64,000 nt of DNA from Krasilnikoviella flava (GTDB lineage Bacteria > Actinomycetota > Actinomycetes > Actinomycetales > Cellulomonadaceae), in the NCBI RefSeq assembly GCF_900167525.1, contig NZ_FUZQ01000004.1, forward strand, positions 306,747 through 370,746. The letters run 5' to 3'. This document shows positions 23,707 through 31,664 of the stretch, one piece after another; position 1 is the first letter of the stretch, and each line of letters begins with the position of its first letter. A program made the position numbers and the translations under genes. The notes below the pieces were generated by a model. The model was not told where the DNA came from and ran no database searches. It saw only the letters and a program-made list of their open reading frames with translations.

Positions 23707-24587
23707 CCGGCTACGGACACGACCCCCTGTTCGGCGTCATCCTCACCCCTGACGCCACCGACCCCGCACGAACCGTCGACCTCGCCATCCATGCCGAGCA
23801 TGCCGGGCTCGATCTCGTCAGCGTCTCGGACCATCAGTACCACCCACGGTTCCTGGACGCCTGGACCCTGCTCGCCTGGATCGCCGCCCGCACGCACAGC
23901 ATCACTGTCATGCCGAACGTCGCCAACCTCCCGCTACGGCCGCCCGCCGGGCTCGCCCGCGCCGCCGCGTCTCTCGACGCTCTGAGCGGCGGCCGCGTCG
24001 AGCTCGGCCTCGGCGCCGGCGGCCACGGCGACGCCATCCACAGCGAAGGCGGACCCGACCTCCCCATCGGTGAGCGGATCGACGCCTTCGCCGAAGCCGT
24101 CCACGTCATCCGCAGCCTCACCACGCCAGGGCCGCCCGTCACCCTCGACGGCCGCCACCACGCGCTCCACGACGCGACACCCGGCCCACCCCACCCGCAC
24201 CCGATCGGACTGTGGATCGGGGCCGTCGGACCACGGATGCTGAGACTCGTCGGCCGAACCGGCGACGGCTGGATCCCCTCGGCCACCCGGATCCCTCCGA
24301 GCGGGCTCGACGCCGCCAACGCCCGCATCGACGCCGCGGCCCGTGCGGCTGGGCGCGACCCCTCCAAGATCCGCCGCCTCTACAACATCTCCGCGCCACC
24401 CTCCGGACACGACCGGATCTGGGCAGACCAGCTCATCAAGCTCGCCACAGACCACGCCGTCAGCGGCCTCAACCTCTTCGTCGACGACCACGACACCATC
24501 ACGCGCTTCGCCGAAGACGTCGCGCCGCACGTCCGCAAGGCCCTCGGCAGCCATCGAGGTCTCGAAACGCCCAGGACCCGACGCTGA
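23703..24587 (+). CDS. LLM-class flavin-dependent oxidoreductase
   Basis: A 294-residue TIM-barrel enzyme of the luciferase-like family. It has GVILTPDATDPARTVDLAIHAEHAGLDLVSVSDHQYHP at the start, TVMPNVANLPLRPPAGLARAAASLDALSGGRVELGLGAG (the flavin-site loop) and PIGLWIGAVGPRMLRLVGRTGDGWIP, all hallmarks of F420- or FMN-dependent members. It starts within the MFS stop codon, so it is co-translated with the exporter and repressed by the same MarR protein. A role in modifying the exported compound is an inference from this coupling. Codon use is like its accessory-region neighbours. Confidence 0.92.
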   Translation: MTGYGHDPLFGVILTPDATDPARTVDLAIHAEHAGLDLVSVSDHQYHPRFLDAWTLLAWIAARTHSITVMPNVANLPLRPPAGLARAAASLDALSGGRVELGLGAGGHGDAIHSEGGPDLPIGERIDAFAEAVHVIRSLTTPGPPVTLDGRHHALHDATPGPPHPHPIGLWIGAVGPRMLRLVGRTGDGWIPSATRIPPSGLDAANARIDAAARAAGRDPSKIRRLYNISAPPSGHDRIWADQLIKLATDHAVSGLNLFVDDHDTITRFAEDVAPHVRKALGSHRGLETPRTRR

Positions 24588-24756
24588 TCGATCCCTCATG
24601 CGGTGGTTTCTGACCGTCTCGATCCTGGCGCCCCTGCCCTGCGCGAGCCCTCGTCGCGTGGTCAAGGACCGGCCAGTTCGACGACCCGGAGGATCGCTCC
24701 ATCGAGGTGGCGTCTCGATACGCGGGCGGCACGCCGTCTCGTGGCACAGTGTCCGC

Positions 24757-25533
24757 GTGACCGACGCGTACCTGTCCTCCCTGTTCTCCCTCGACGGCCG
24801 GGTCGCACTGGTGACCGGGGGCAGCTCCGGCATCGGCCGGGCGATCGCCGGGGCGCTCGCCCACGCCGGGGCGCGCGTCGTCGTGCTGGCCCGCCGGGAG
24901 GCCGAGCTGGACGACACGGTCGCGGAGCTGCGCGCGGACGGGTGCACCGCCGACCGCGTGAGCGCGGACCTCGGCACGCGGGACGGCGTGCGAGCGGCGG
25001 CGGACGCCGCGGCCGCGGTCTTCGGCGAGCCCGACGTCGTGGTCAGCTCCGCGGGCATCAACCTGCGCCCGCCGCTGGGCGAGACGGACGACGCCACCTG
25101 GGACGCGACGATGGCGGTCAACCTCGAGGCGCCGTACCTGCTGGGGCAGCGGTTCGGGCCCGGGATGGCGGAGCGCGGCTTCGGCCGCCTGATCCACGTG
25201 TCCTCCCAGCAGGCGCACCGGGCGTTCGTGCAGTCGGGCGTCTACGGGGTGTCCAAGGGCGGGCTCGAGTCGCTCGCGCGGTCGCAGGCCGAGGCATGGT
25301 CGGGTCGCGGGGTCACCGCGAACACGCTGGTGCCGGGCTTCGTGCTCACGCCGCTCAACGCGCGCCTGCAGTCCGACCCTGCGCGGGTCGAGGCGCTCGC
25401 GGCCCGCACGATGGTGGGCCGCAACGGGCTTGCCGAGGACTTCACGGGCGCCGCCGTCTTCCTGGCCAGCAGCGCCTCGGCCTACGTCACCGGCCAGGCG
25501 CTGCACGTGGACGGCGGCTTCTCGGTGCACTGA
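24757..25533 (+). CDS. SDR family oxidoreductase (gluconate 5-dehydrogenase-like)
   Basis: A 258-residue classical short-chain dehydrogenase. The cofactor motif is VTGGSSGIGRAIA, the structural motif SSAGIN, and the catalytic residues are Ser in HVSSQQAHRA and Tyr-Lys in YGVSKGGLESL. The C-terminus is ASAYVTGQALHVDGG. The basic residue after strand 2 (LARREAEL) suggests NADP(H). The family resemblance is to sugar-acid or 3-oxoacyl reductases; the substrate is not fixed. The GTG at 24757 gives the normal N-terminus (FSLDGRVALVTGG). It marks the return to chromosomal-type sequence after the accessory segment. Confidence 0.92.
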   Translation: MTDAYLSSLFSLDGRVALVTGGSSGIGRAIAGALAHAGARVVVLARREAELDDTVAELRADGCTADRVSADLGTRDGVRAAADAAAAVFGEPDVVVSSAGINLRPPLGETDDATWDATMAVNLEAPYLLGQRFGPGMAERGFGRLIHVSSQQAHRAFVQSGVYGVSKGGLESLARSQAEAWSGRGVTANTLVPGFVLTPLNARLQSDPARVEALAARTMVGRNGLAEDFTGAAVFLASSASAYVTGQALHVDGGFSVH

Positions 25534-25589
25534 GCCCCCCGGCCCCCGGGATTCCGTAACCCTCACCCCTGGGGGGTATGGTGCTGGCC

Positions 25590-25868
25590 ATGACCGACAC
25601 CACCACGACCGACCTCCGCCGCCCCGCCACCCTCACGATGTACGGGGCGACGTGGTGCGGCGACTGCCGACGCGCCAAGCGCGTGCTCGACTCCCGCGGC
25701 GTGGAGTACGTGAACGTGGACCTCGTGGCCGACCCGACCCGGGCCGACGACGCCGAGTCGATCAGCGGTCGCAAGAACATCCCGGTGGTCGTGTTCCCCG
25801 ACGGCGACTTCTTCGTCGAGCCCACGGACGCGGAGCTCACCGCGAAGCTGGACGCCGCCGGCCTCTGA
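25590..25868 (+). CDS. Glutaredoxin-like protein (mycoredoxin type)
   Basis: A 92-residue thioredoxin-fold protein. The redox motif is Cys23-Gly-Asp-Cys26 (YGATWCGDCRRAK), and the cis-proline is in KNIPVVVFPDG. In actinobacteria such short glutaredoxins usually work with mycothiol. The CGDC motif differs from the CGYC/CPYC of classical glutaredoxins. The ATG at 25590 follows a TATGGT -10 by seven bases, so the transcript is probably leaderless. It is convergent with an ABC exporter, with a shared terminator hairpin between. Confidence 0.9.
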   Translation: MTDTTTTDLRRPATLTMYGATWCGDCRRAKRVLDSRGVEYVNVDLVADPTRADDAESISGRKNIPVVVFPDGDFFVEPTDAELTAKLDAAGL

Positions 25869-25875
25869 GCCACGG

Positions 25876-25903
25876 GGCCGGGCGGCGAGAACGCCGCCCG
25901 GCC
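25876..25903. terminator. Bidirectional hairpin terminator
   Basis: A perfect 12-bp stem GGCCGGGCGGCG / CGCCGCCCGGCC with an AGAA loop lies between the convergent stops of the glutaredoxin and ABC permease genes. Confidence 0.85.
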
Positions 25904-25906
25904 TCC

Positions 25907-26755
25907 TCAGTCCCAGCGGAACCAGACGGCGGCCGCGCCGCCCGCGACGACGGTGCCCGCGCCGAGCCCGACCAGGGCGGGCAGGGGCACCGCCAGCCCC
26001 GCCCACGCCCCGCCGAGCGCGTCGACGGCGGCGCCGAACGGGAGCCAGCCGCCCAGGGTGGCGAGCGCGTCGGGCAGGTTCTCGCGGGACCCGAACATCC
26101 CGCCGAGCGCGGCGAGCGCGAAGAAGGCGACGAGGCCGATCGCCACCGCCGACCCCGGCGTCGGCGCGACGGCGGCCACGAGCATCCCGACCGCGTACAT
26201 CGCGGCGATCGCCAGCGCCAGCACGCCCGCTGCCACCCACGGGTCGGCCGGCGGCGAGGCGCCCAACCACACGAACGCGACGCCGAGCGCGAGGGCGATG
26301 CCGAGCAGGATCTGCGCCACCCCGACGAAGGCCTGCGCACCGAGCACCATCGCCGGGGACGCGGGGGTGACACCGAGGCGCCTCAGGACGCCGGTGCGGC
26401 GGTAGTAGGCGAGGAAGCTCGGCATGTTGATCACCCCGACCGTGGCGACCACCATCGTCAACGTCAGCGGGATCACGGAGACGTCCAGCGCCGTGCGCCC
26501 GCCGGTCCCCGGGACGACCTGGTCCAGGCCCGGGGCCAGCCCGTTCATCACCAGGATGAGCAGCGGCATGCCGAGCGGGATCACGAGCCCCGCGGTGTCG
26601 CGGGCCACCATCCGGGCCTCGGCGACGGTGAGTGCGAGCCAGGCACCGGCACCCGGCCGCACCGCGCGTGGGGGCGCGCCCGGCTCCGGCAGCTCCAGCA
26701 CGCCGGGCAGGTCGTCGCGGGACCCGTGGTCACGGATGGTGCGCTGGGCGGTCAT
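25907..26755 (-). CDS. ABC-2 type permease (daunorubicin-resistance/DrrB-like)
   Basis: A 282-residue membrane protein with about six helices. Visible segments are LVIPLGMPLLILVMNGLAPG, VIPLTLTMVVATVGVINMPSFLAYYRRTGVLRRLGVTP (the EEK/ABC-2 loop with RRTGVLRRL), AFVGVAQILLGIALALGVAFVW and VAIGLVAFFALAALGG. It pairs with the ATPase encoded immediately upstream (ATGA overlap). Together they probably export a drug-like or lipid substrate. The divergent two-component pair is the likely regulator. Confidence 0.9.
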   Translation of the reverse strand: MTAQRTIRDHGSRDDLPGVLELPEPGAPPRAVRPGAGAWLALTVAEARMVARDTAGLVIPLGMPLLILVMNGLAPGLDQVVPGTGGRTALDVSVIPLTLTMVVATVGVINMPSFLAYYRRTGVLRRLGVTPASPAMVLGAQAFVGVAQILLGIALALGVAFVWLGASPPADPWVAAGVLALAIAAMYAVGMLVAAVAPTPGSAVAIGLVAFFALAALGGMFGSRENLPDALATLGGWLPFGAAVDALGGAWAGLAVPLPALVGLGAGTVVAGGAAAVWFRWD

Positions 26756-27711
26756 GCTGCCTCCAGAGGGCTTCCGGTGAGGGTGAGGAACGCGTCGTCG
26801 AGGGTGGGGCGGCGCAGCTGCGTCTCGGTCGCGACGACGCCCGCCGCCGCCAGGGCCGCCCCCACCTCGTGCAGCAGGTCGCCGTGCCGCGGGTCCTGCG
26901 GCCCGGACGAGGCGCCGGTGACGGTGAGCCGCGGCCCCGCCGCGTCGACGCGTTCGACGGCGGCCAGCCGCGCCAGGAGGTCGGCCGCGGTGGGATCGTC
27001 GGTCCGCAGGGTGACGGTGGGCCGCAGCCCCGCCCGTTCGACGAGCTGGGCGGCGGTGCCGCGCGAGACGACGCGTCCGGCGTCGAGGATCGTCACGTGG
27101 TCGCACAGCCGCTCCACCTCCTCCATGAGGTGGCTCACCAGCAGCACGGTGACGCCGTCGGCGCGCAGGTCCTCGACCAGCGCCCACATGGTGCGCCGCG
27201 CCTCGGGGTCCAGCCCGGTGGTGAGCTCGTCGAGGATGACGGCGCGCGGTGCGCCCACGAGGGCGAGCGCGATCGAGACGCGCTGCTGCTGGCCGCCCGA
27301 CAGCTTCTCGAAACGGGTGTCGCGTGACGAGCCGAGGCCCACCCGCTCGACGAGCCGGTCGGGGTCGAGGCCGCGGGCGTAGAACGACCGGTACAGGCGC
27401 ACCAGCTCGCGCACGGTCAGCGCGCCGTGCAGGGACGCGCCCTGCAGCTGCACCCCGAGGACGCCGCGCACCCGCCCGCGGTCCGTGCGCGGGTCGAGGC
27501 CGAGCACGCGGACCTGCCCGGAGTCCGGGGTGCGTGCACCGGCCAGGAGCTCCACCGTCGTGGACTTGCCGGCGCCGTTGCGGCCGAGCACGCCGGCCAC
27601 CTCGCCGGGCCCCACCGTCAGGCTCACGTCGTCGAGGGCGACCACCGGCGGGCGGCCGCGACCCCGGGAGCGGTACGTCTTGCGCAGGTGCTGCGCCACG
27701 AGTGCGGTCAT
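26752..27711 (-). CDS. ABC transporter ATP-binding protein (drug export type)
   Basis: A 319-residue ATPase with Walker A GRNGAGKST, the Q-loop in GVQLQGASL, signature LSGGQQQRVSIA, Walker B AVILDELTTGLD and the switch His in LLVSHLMEEV. The C-terminal ~90-residue DrrA-like domain ends in RPTLDDAFLTLTG. The ATG at 27711 follows a TAGCGT element by seven bases (leaderless). The first ATG upstream (27762) lies in the divergent promoter region and is not used. It forms an exporter with the downstream permease. Confidence 0.94.
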   Translation of the reverse strand: MTALVAQHLRKTYRSRGRGRPPVVALDDVSLTVGPGEVAGVLGRNGAGKSTTVELLAGARTPDSGQVRVLGLDPRTDRGRVRGVLGVQLQGASLHGALTVRELVRLYRSFYARGLDPDRLVERVGLGSSRDTRFEKLSGGQQQRVSIALALVGAPRAVILDELTTGLDPEARRTMWALVEDLRADGVTVLLVSHLMEEVERLCDHVTILDAGRVVSRGTAAQLVERAGLRPTVTLRTDDPTAADLLARLAAVERVDAAGPRLTVTGASSGPQDPRHGDLLHEVGAALAAAGVVATETQLRRPTLDDAFLTLTGSPLEAA

Positions 27712-27811
27712 GCCGACGACGCTAGGGACGCGGCCCACGCCGCCGCGCGTGCCGCCGGTCACGACCCGTACCCGTGACTTCCGGCACGGGTCGCGACGCG
27801 GTGCGGCCCGT

Positions 27812-27817
27812 TAGCGT
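27812..27817 (+). promoter_or_regulatory. Leaderless -10 element of the kinase gene
   Basis: TAGCGT lies seven bases before the GTG at 27825. The divergent ABC gene has the same hexamer at the same spacing from its own start, so the two promoters are back to back within 114 bp. Confidence 0.6.
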
Positions 27818-27824
27818 GGTGTCC

Positions 27825-28955
27825 GTGCGCCGGCTGGGACCCGAGGAGATGTCCGGGCTGACGATCCTCGTCGTCTGCCTGGCCGTCGTCGTGCCCGTAC
27901 CGTTCGTGGCCGAGCCGGACCGGATGCTGGTGCCCCTCGCAGTCTGGCTGCTGCTGGCGGTCGCCTGGTTCGCCGCGACCGCCGTCGCCGTCCTGCAGCC
28001 GCCCCGCACCCGTGCCGCCTACGTGGCGCTCGCGGCCCAGACCCTGCTCACCGCGGCCCTCGTCGTCACGGTGCCGGGGATCGGCTGGCTGCCGATCCTG
28101 CTGGTCTTCGGCGCCGCGCTGAGCACGTACGTGGGGCCGACGCGGGTGGTCGTCGCCGTGGTCGTGATCAACACGGCGGCCTTGCTCGTCGCCTTCCTGC
28201 TCGCGCCCGGGCAGGCGCGCGCCTTCGAGATCGTGCTGTCGCTGGGGCTGTACCTGCTGCTCCAGGTGGCGAGCGCCGCCGTGAGCATCGCGCTGCAGCG
28301 CGAGCAGCGCATGCGCACCGAGCTCACCGTCGCGCACGCCGAGCTGGCGGCCGCGGCCGTGCGGGACCAGGAGGCGACCCGGGCGTCCGAGCGGCTGCGC
28401 ATCTCGCGCGAGCTGCACGACCTCATCGGGCACCAGCTCACCGTGCTCACGCTCGAGCTGGAGTCCGCCGCGCACCTGCCCGGCGAGCGCGGGGCCGCGC
28501 ACGTCGAGCGTGCCCGCGCGGTGGCCCGCGCGCTGCTGGGCGACGTGCGGGCCACCGTCGGCGAGCTCCGTCGTCGCGCCCCCGACCTGCGCGCGGCCCT
28601 CGACACGGTCGCCGCCGCCGTGCCGTCCCCGCGGGTCGAGGTCTCCGTCGCCGACGACGTCGTCGCGGACGAGGAGCAGACGGCGGCCCTGGTGCGTGTC
28701 ACCCAGGAGGTCGTGACCAACGCGGTCCGGCACGCCGAGATGGCCACGGTGCTGCGCATCGAGGTCGGCACGGGCGAGGACGGCGTGCTGACGTTCCTGG
28801 CCCGCGACGACGGCCTCACCTCCGGGCCGGTGCGGCTCGGTCACGGGCTGGCCGGCATCGTGGAGCGTGCCGAGGCCCTCGGTGGCGGCGCGACGTTCGA
28901 CGCGTCGGCGGGGTTCACGGTCGAGGCGCGGCTCGCCGGGCGGGTGGCGTCGTGA
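27825..28955 (+). CDS. Sensor histidine kinase, NarL/DesK-type
   Basis: A 376-residue membrane kinase with about six helices in residues ~5-160 and a coiled segment (LTVAHAELAAAAVRDQEATRASE). The HisKA_3 box is SRELHDLIGHQLTV. The HATPase has VTQEVVTNAVRHAE, an unusual D-box region (ARDDGLTSG) and GHGLAGIVERAEALGGG. The GTG start is set by the TAGCGT element. It overlaps the regulator gene by four bases (GTGA) and is divergent from the ABC exporter, its likely target. Confidence 0.93.
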   Translation: MRRLGPEEMSGLTILVVCLAVVVPVPFVAEPDRMLVPLAVWLLLAVAWFAATAVAVLQPPRTRAAYVALAAQTLLTAALVVTVPGIGWLPILLVFGAALSTYVGPTRVVVAVVVINTAALLVAFLLAPGQARAFEIVLSLGLYLLLQVASAAVSIALQREQRMRTELTVAHAELAAAAVRDQEATRASERLRISRELHDLIGHQLTVLTLELESAAHLPGERGAAHVERARAVARALLGDVRATVGELRRRAPDLRAALDTVAAAVPSPRVEVSVADDVVADEEQTAALVRVTQEVVTNAVRHAEMATVLRIEVGTGEDGVLTFLARDDGLTSGPVRLGHGLAGIVERAEALGGGATFDASAGFTVEARLAGRVAS

Positions 28956-29644
28956 CGGGGGTCGTGAGCGTGGGCGCGGACGCGGGCGCCGCCGAGGCGC
29001 CGCAGCGGGTGCGCCTCGTGCTCGCCGACGACCAGACCCTGGTGCGGCACGGCATCCGCAGCCTCCTGGAGATCGCCGGGGGCATCGACGTCGTCGCCGA
29101 GGCGGACGACGGCGCGGCGGCCGTCGCGGCGGTGCTGGAGCACGAGCCCGACGTCCTCCTGCTGGACCTGCGGATGCCCGGCCGCGACGGGATCTGGGCG
29201 CTGGAGACGCTGCAGGCGAACGGCCTCGACGTCGCCGTGCTCGTGCTGACCACCTTCGACGACGACGCGCTCGTCCTGCGCGCGCTGCAGGCCGGGGCGC
29301 GCGGCTACCTGCTCAAGGACGTGACGCTCGAGCAGCTCGCGGGCGCGGTGCGGACTCTCGCCGACGGCGCGACGCTGGTGCAGCCCGCGGTCACGGCCCG
29401 GCTCCTGCGCGCGGTCCGGTCGGGGCCCGCGCCCGCCGACGTGGCTCCGGCCGACCTCACGGAGCGCGAGCGGGAGGTGCTGCGGCTCATGGCCCAGGGG
29501 TGGTCGAACCGGGAGATCGCGGACGCGCTCTACCTGGCCGAGGGCACGGTGAAGAATCATGTCTCGAACGTGCTGCTCAAGCTCGGCGCCAAGGACCGTA
29601 CCCGGGCCGTGCTGCTCGCCCTGCAGACGGGCCTGCTGGCCTGA
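28952..29644 (+). CDS. Response regulator, NarL/LuxR type
   Basis: A 230-residue regulator. Receiver: VLADDQTLVRHGIRSLL, phospho-acceptor Asp in LLLDLRMPGRDG and Lys in GYLLKDVTLEQL. HTH: LTEREREVLRLMAQGWSNREIADALYLAEGTVKNHVSNVLLKLGAKDRT. It is co-translated with the kinase. By context it controls the divergent ABC exporter. A short membrane-protein gene follows in the same direction but has its own promoter. Confidence 0.95.
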   Translation: MTGVVSVGADAGAAEAPQRVRLVLADDQTLVRHGIRSLLEIAGGIDVVAEADDGAAAVAAVLEHEPDVLLLDLRMPGRDGIWALETLQANGLDVAVLVLTTFDDDALVLRALQAGARGYLLKDVTLEQLAGAVRTLADGATLVQPAVTARLLRAVRSGPAPADVAPADLTEREREVLRLMAQGWSNREIADALYLAEGTVKNHVSNVLLKLGAKDRTRAVLLALQTGLLA

Positions 29645-29685
29645 GCGGTGCAGGGCGGCCCGCGGCCCGGGGCATACTCGACGCC

Positions 29686-29907
29686 GTGGAGATTCCCGTC
29701 GTCTGGTCCGTCGTCCTGCTCGTCGCCGCCCTGTGGAACCTGGCGGTGTGGCCGTCGTTCTGGCGTCGGGTGACCAAGGACCCGCGAGCGCGCGACGCCG
29801 CCGGCCGCCCCACCCGCTTCTTCACCGTGCACGCCGTGCTGGTGGGCGTCTCGATGGTCCTGGCCGTGCTCGTCGGCGTCGTGGGAGTGCTCGGCCTCGT
29901 CGGCTGA
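29686..29907 (+). CDS. Small SCO4848-type membrane protein
   Basis: A 73-residue protein with two membrane helices (VVLLVAALWNLAVWPSFW and TVHAVLVGVSMVLAVLVGVVGVLGLVG) joined by a basic loop (RRVTKDPRARDAAGRPTRFF). The layout matches the small actinobacterial SCO4848 family: helix, W-P-x-F-x-R, charged loop, F-x-x-H, helix. Its function is unknown. The GTG start has a CATACT -10 element seven bases upstream and no Shine-Dalgarno sequence. Confidence 0.8.
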   Translation: MEIPVVWSVVLLVAALWNLAVWPSFWRRVTKDPRARDAAGRPTRFFTVHAVLVGVSMVLAVLVGVVGVLGLVG

Positions 29908-29997
29908 CGTCGCGGCTGACGACGGCGCGGCGGTCGAGCGCGGGATCCGCGACGCCGGGCGCTGGCGCGTATCCGCAGGTCGCGTGACGATGGTCAC

Positions 29998-30990
29998 ATG
30001 AGGGCGATCTGGAAGGGCGCCGTGACGTTCGGTCTCGTCAACGTGCCGATCAAGCTGTACAGCGCGACCGAGGACCACGACGTGCCGTTGCACCAGGTGC
30101 ACGACGAGGACGGCGGGCGCATCCGCTACAAGCGCGTGTGCGAGCTGGACGGCGAGGAGGTGGCCTACCAGCACATCGACCGCGCGTATGACGACGGCGA
30201 ACGCACCGTGGTGCTCACCAAGGACGACTTCGCCGCGCTGCCGGCGGAGGCGAACCGGGAGATCGAGGTCGTCGAGTTCGTGCCGAGCGACCAGATCGAC
30301 CCGATCATGCTCGACCGCACCTATTACCTGGAGCCGGACTCGAAGAGCCCGAAGGCCTACGTGCTGCTGCGCCGCACCCTGGAGGAGACGGACCGCACGG
30401 CGATCGTGAAGTTCGCGCTGCGCCAGCGCACCCGGCTGGCGGCGATGCGGGTGCGCGACGAGGTGCTGGTGATGCAGACCCTGCTGTGGGCCGACGAGGT
30501 GCGCGAGGCGGCGTTCCCGTCGCTGGACGGCTCGGTGAACGTCTCGGACAAGGAGCTGGCGATGTCGGGCCAGCTCGTCGCCAGCTACGAGGCGGACTTC
30601 GCGCCCGAGGAGTACGAGGACGAGTACCAGGTGCAGCTGCGCCAGCTCATCGACGCCAAGATCGAGCAGGGCGACGCGCTCGACACCTCCGAGACCTTCG
30701 GCGAGCAGGAGGAGAAGGGGGACGCCGAGGTCATCGACCTCATGGAGGCGCTGCGGCGCAGCGTCGGGGGCTCGAAGGCCGGCGCGAAGGGCGCGTCCGA
30801 CGAGTCGGCACCGGCGAAGCGGTCCGGGTCCGCGAAGTCCCCGGCGACGAAGTCCGCGCCGAAGAAGTCGGCGGCGAAGGCGCCGGCGACGGAGAAGGCT
30901 CCCGCGAAGAAGAAGGCACCGGCGAAGAAGGCCGCGCCCGCGAAGAAGGCGGCCGCGAAGTCGTCGTCACCGCAGCGCAAGACGGGCTGA
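29998..30990 (+). CDS. ku: Ku protein (NHEJ)
   Basis: A 330-residue DNA-end-binding protein. The N-terminus MRAIWKGAVTFGLVNVPIKLY is the Ku signature. The core (~1-255) includes the bridge region IRYKRVCELDGEEV and the dimer part, and ends in AEVIDLMEALRRSVG. The tail (~262-330) is rich in Lys, Ala and Pro (repeats of PAKKK and AKKA), like the DNA-binding tails of long actinobacterial Ku proteins. The homodimer threads onto broken ends and recruits LigD, encoded 15 kb away in this window. In most genomes the two genes are adjacent, so here they have been separated. Confidence 0.97.
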   Translation: MRAIWKGAVTFGLVNVPIKLYSATEDHDVPLHQVHDEDGGRIRYKRVCELDGEEVAYQHIDRAYDDGERTVVLTKDDFAALPAEANREIEVVEFVPSDQIDPIMLDRTYYLEPDSKSPKAYVLLRRTLEETDRTAIVKFALRQRTRLAAMRVRDEVLVMQTLLWADEVREAAFPSLDGSVNVSDKELAMSGQLVASYEADFAPEEYEDEYQVQLRQLIDAKIEQGDALDTSETFGEQEEKGDAEVIDLMEALRRSVGGSKAGAKGASDESAPAKRSGSAKSPATKSAPKKSAAKAPATEKAPAKKKAPAKKAAPAKKAAAKSSSPQRKTG

Positions 30991-31003
30991 GCCGCCCGGC
31001 CCG

Positions 31004-31561
31004 TCAGGCCGGGGCGTCGGTGCCGGCGGCGCGGGCGGCCGCCGCCTCGCGCACGAGCACGAGCAGGTCGTCGATGTCCCGGTCGTCGAGGCTCGACGCG
31101 CCGAACGACGCCAGCGCGTACAGGCCCTCGCCCATGAGCGACACCGCCCGGGAGAGCACGGGGTCGCCGACCTCCTCGCGCACGGTGGCGGTCCAGGCGG
31201 CCTGGGCCTCGTCGAGGACGTCGCGGGCGCGCGGGTAGGCGCCCTGGGCGAGACGCGACGCGGCGAGGTAGACCACGCCGAACTCGCCGTCGATGACCGT
31301 GGACGTGCGCAGCAGGTAGTCGGCCGCGCCCTCGGGCGCGCGGCGCATCGTCTCGACGTCGGCCGAGGTGAGCTGGCCGAGCTGGTCGAGGAGGCCGTCG
31401 ACGAGCGCGTCCTTGGACGGGAAGTGATAGAGCAGACCGCCCTTGGAGACGCCGGCCCGGTCCGCGACGGCCTCGAGGGTCGCCGACCGTTCCCCGGACT
31501 CGACGAGGAGCTCGGCGAACGCGCGCAGGACCTTGGCTCGGGCGGCGGGGGGAGGGGGCAT
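31004..31561 (-). CDS. TetR-family regulator
   Basis: A 185-residue repressor. The HTH is at ~8-52 (ARAKVLRAFAELLVESGERSATLEAVADRAGVSKGGLLYHFPSKDALVDGLL, the TetR signature). The C-terminal ligand domain is of the TetR_C_17-like actinobacterial kind. A TAGGCT -10 element lies six bases before the ATG (leaderless). It is divergent from an MFS exporter 103 bp away and very probably represses it. An imperfect dyad lies at 31587-31605 between them. Confidence 0.94.
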   Translation of the reverse strand: MPPPPAARAKVLRAFAELLVESGERSATLEAVADRAGVSKGGLLYHFPSKDALVDGLLDQLGQLTSADVETMRRAPEGAADYLLRTSTVIDGEFGVVYLAASRLAQGAYPRARDVLDEAQAAWTATVREEVGDPVLSRAVSLMGEGLYALASFGASSLDDRDIDDLLVLVREAAAARAAGTDAPA

Positions 31562-31586
31562 GTCGACAGCCTAGTGGCGAGGTGTT

Positions 31587-31605
31587 ACTGTACCGGCTGG
31601 ACGGT
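31587..31605. promoter_or_regulatory. Candidate TetR operator dyad
   Basis: ACTGTACCGGCTGGACGGT is an imperfect 19-bp dyad (6 of 9 pairs) between the TetR gene and the MFS gene. It contains TACTGT just to its left edge as a possible MFS -10. The support is position plus partial symmetry only. Confidence 0.35.
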
Positions 31606-31664
31606 GCGGAAGCTCGACGTCGACGACGTCGCCCCGGCCGTCCGCAGTGTGTGAAAGGCACCTC

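Noticed and set aside
24588-24756. Insertion-sequence end or attachment site between the LLM and SDR genes
   Set aside because: Some arm-like fragments (TCTCGA-rich) occur, but I found no paired terminal repeats, target duplication or transposase.
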